Source: Paraspadella gotoi (Eukaryota; Chaetognatha). Taken from it: DNA of 64,000 nt. The position numbers and the translations under genes are program-made. The stretch covers positions 4,859,878 through 4,923,877 of the forward strand of contig CM119268.1 of assembly GCA_051294375.1 (NCBI GenBank). The letters are read 5' to 3'. A model generated the notes under the pieces. It saw only the letters and a list, made by a program, of their open reading frames with translations, was not told the DNA's origin and ran no database searches. Numbering within the stretch: the first letter of the stretch is position 1; each line of letters begins with the position of its first letter. Below, one piece after another: positions 63,974 through 64,000 of this stretch.

Positions 63974-64000
63974 CTGTGGGTTAAAAGTGAAATGGTGTGA
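63301..64000. other. AT-rich end of window with (GA)n
   Basis: No exon seen. A (GA)n run with a few A substitutions spans 63868-63970. Confidence 0.6.

Overview
The window is nuclear DNA from an animal, most likely an invertebrate. It carries GT-AG introns of about 100-2200 bases, three intact Src-family tyrosine kinases (SFKs), a copper lytic polysaccharide monooxygenase of the animal-type AA15 family, and an unusually heavy load of GA/CT microsatellites and short inverted-repeat elements. I cannot name the species from sequence alone. Seven N runs, frequent 1-nt indels between near-identical copies, and segment joins inside microsatellites indicate a long-read draft assembly with retained or mis-joined haplotype copies.

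Layout. (1) 168-8619 and about 10795-19330 are two copies of one 8.5-kb block. Each holds, on the minus strand, a type II membrane protein resembling DUF1647/glycosyltransferase-like proteins, followed to the right by SFK-A. In the second copy SFK-A is fully intact (516 aa). In the first it is broken by many indels. In the glycosyltransferase-like gene the damage is spread over both copies, with one exon readable only in the first. (2) 8620-10440 is a gap-ridden join with an orphan exon and a purine tract of about 1 kb. (3) 20336-23931 is SFK-B (5 exons, 558 aa) and 25422-33050 is SFK-C (10 exons, 551 aa), both on the minus strand, so A, B and C form a tight head-to-tail cluster. (4) 35413-37519 (+) is the AA15 LPMO (7 exons, about 227 aa), divergent from SFK-C. 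(5) 37235-56822 is an 8.4-kb block present twice in direct orientation, with a 2.9-kb inverted partial copy wedged between, joined through GA/CT tracts. It carries a foldback MITE and a second copy of the LPMO last exon. (6) 56882-57931 is mostly gaps in simple repeat. (7) 59082-61234 (+) is a probable new gene with a myristoylation-type start; its second exon is preceded by about 15 tandem copies of what looks like its own 3' splice site.

Functionally, the three SFKs share SH3-SH2-kinase architecture, an activation-loop Tyr and a C-terminal regulatory Tyr. They differ in the acylated N-terminus: A and B have MGxC (myristoyl plus palmitoyl) while C has MGS plus a lysine cluster, which suggests different membrane targeting. 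The LPMO is a secreted polysaccharide-oxidising enzyme with no evident functional link to the kinases. The points most worth a second look are the splice-acceptor minisatellite, a family of short elements with TTAGGG-like cores and inverted ends, the 454-bp foldback MITE, and the evidence on whether the large duplications are real.
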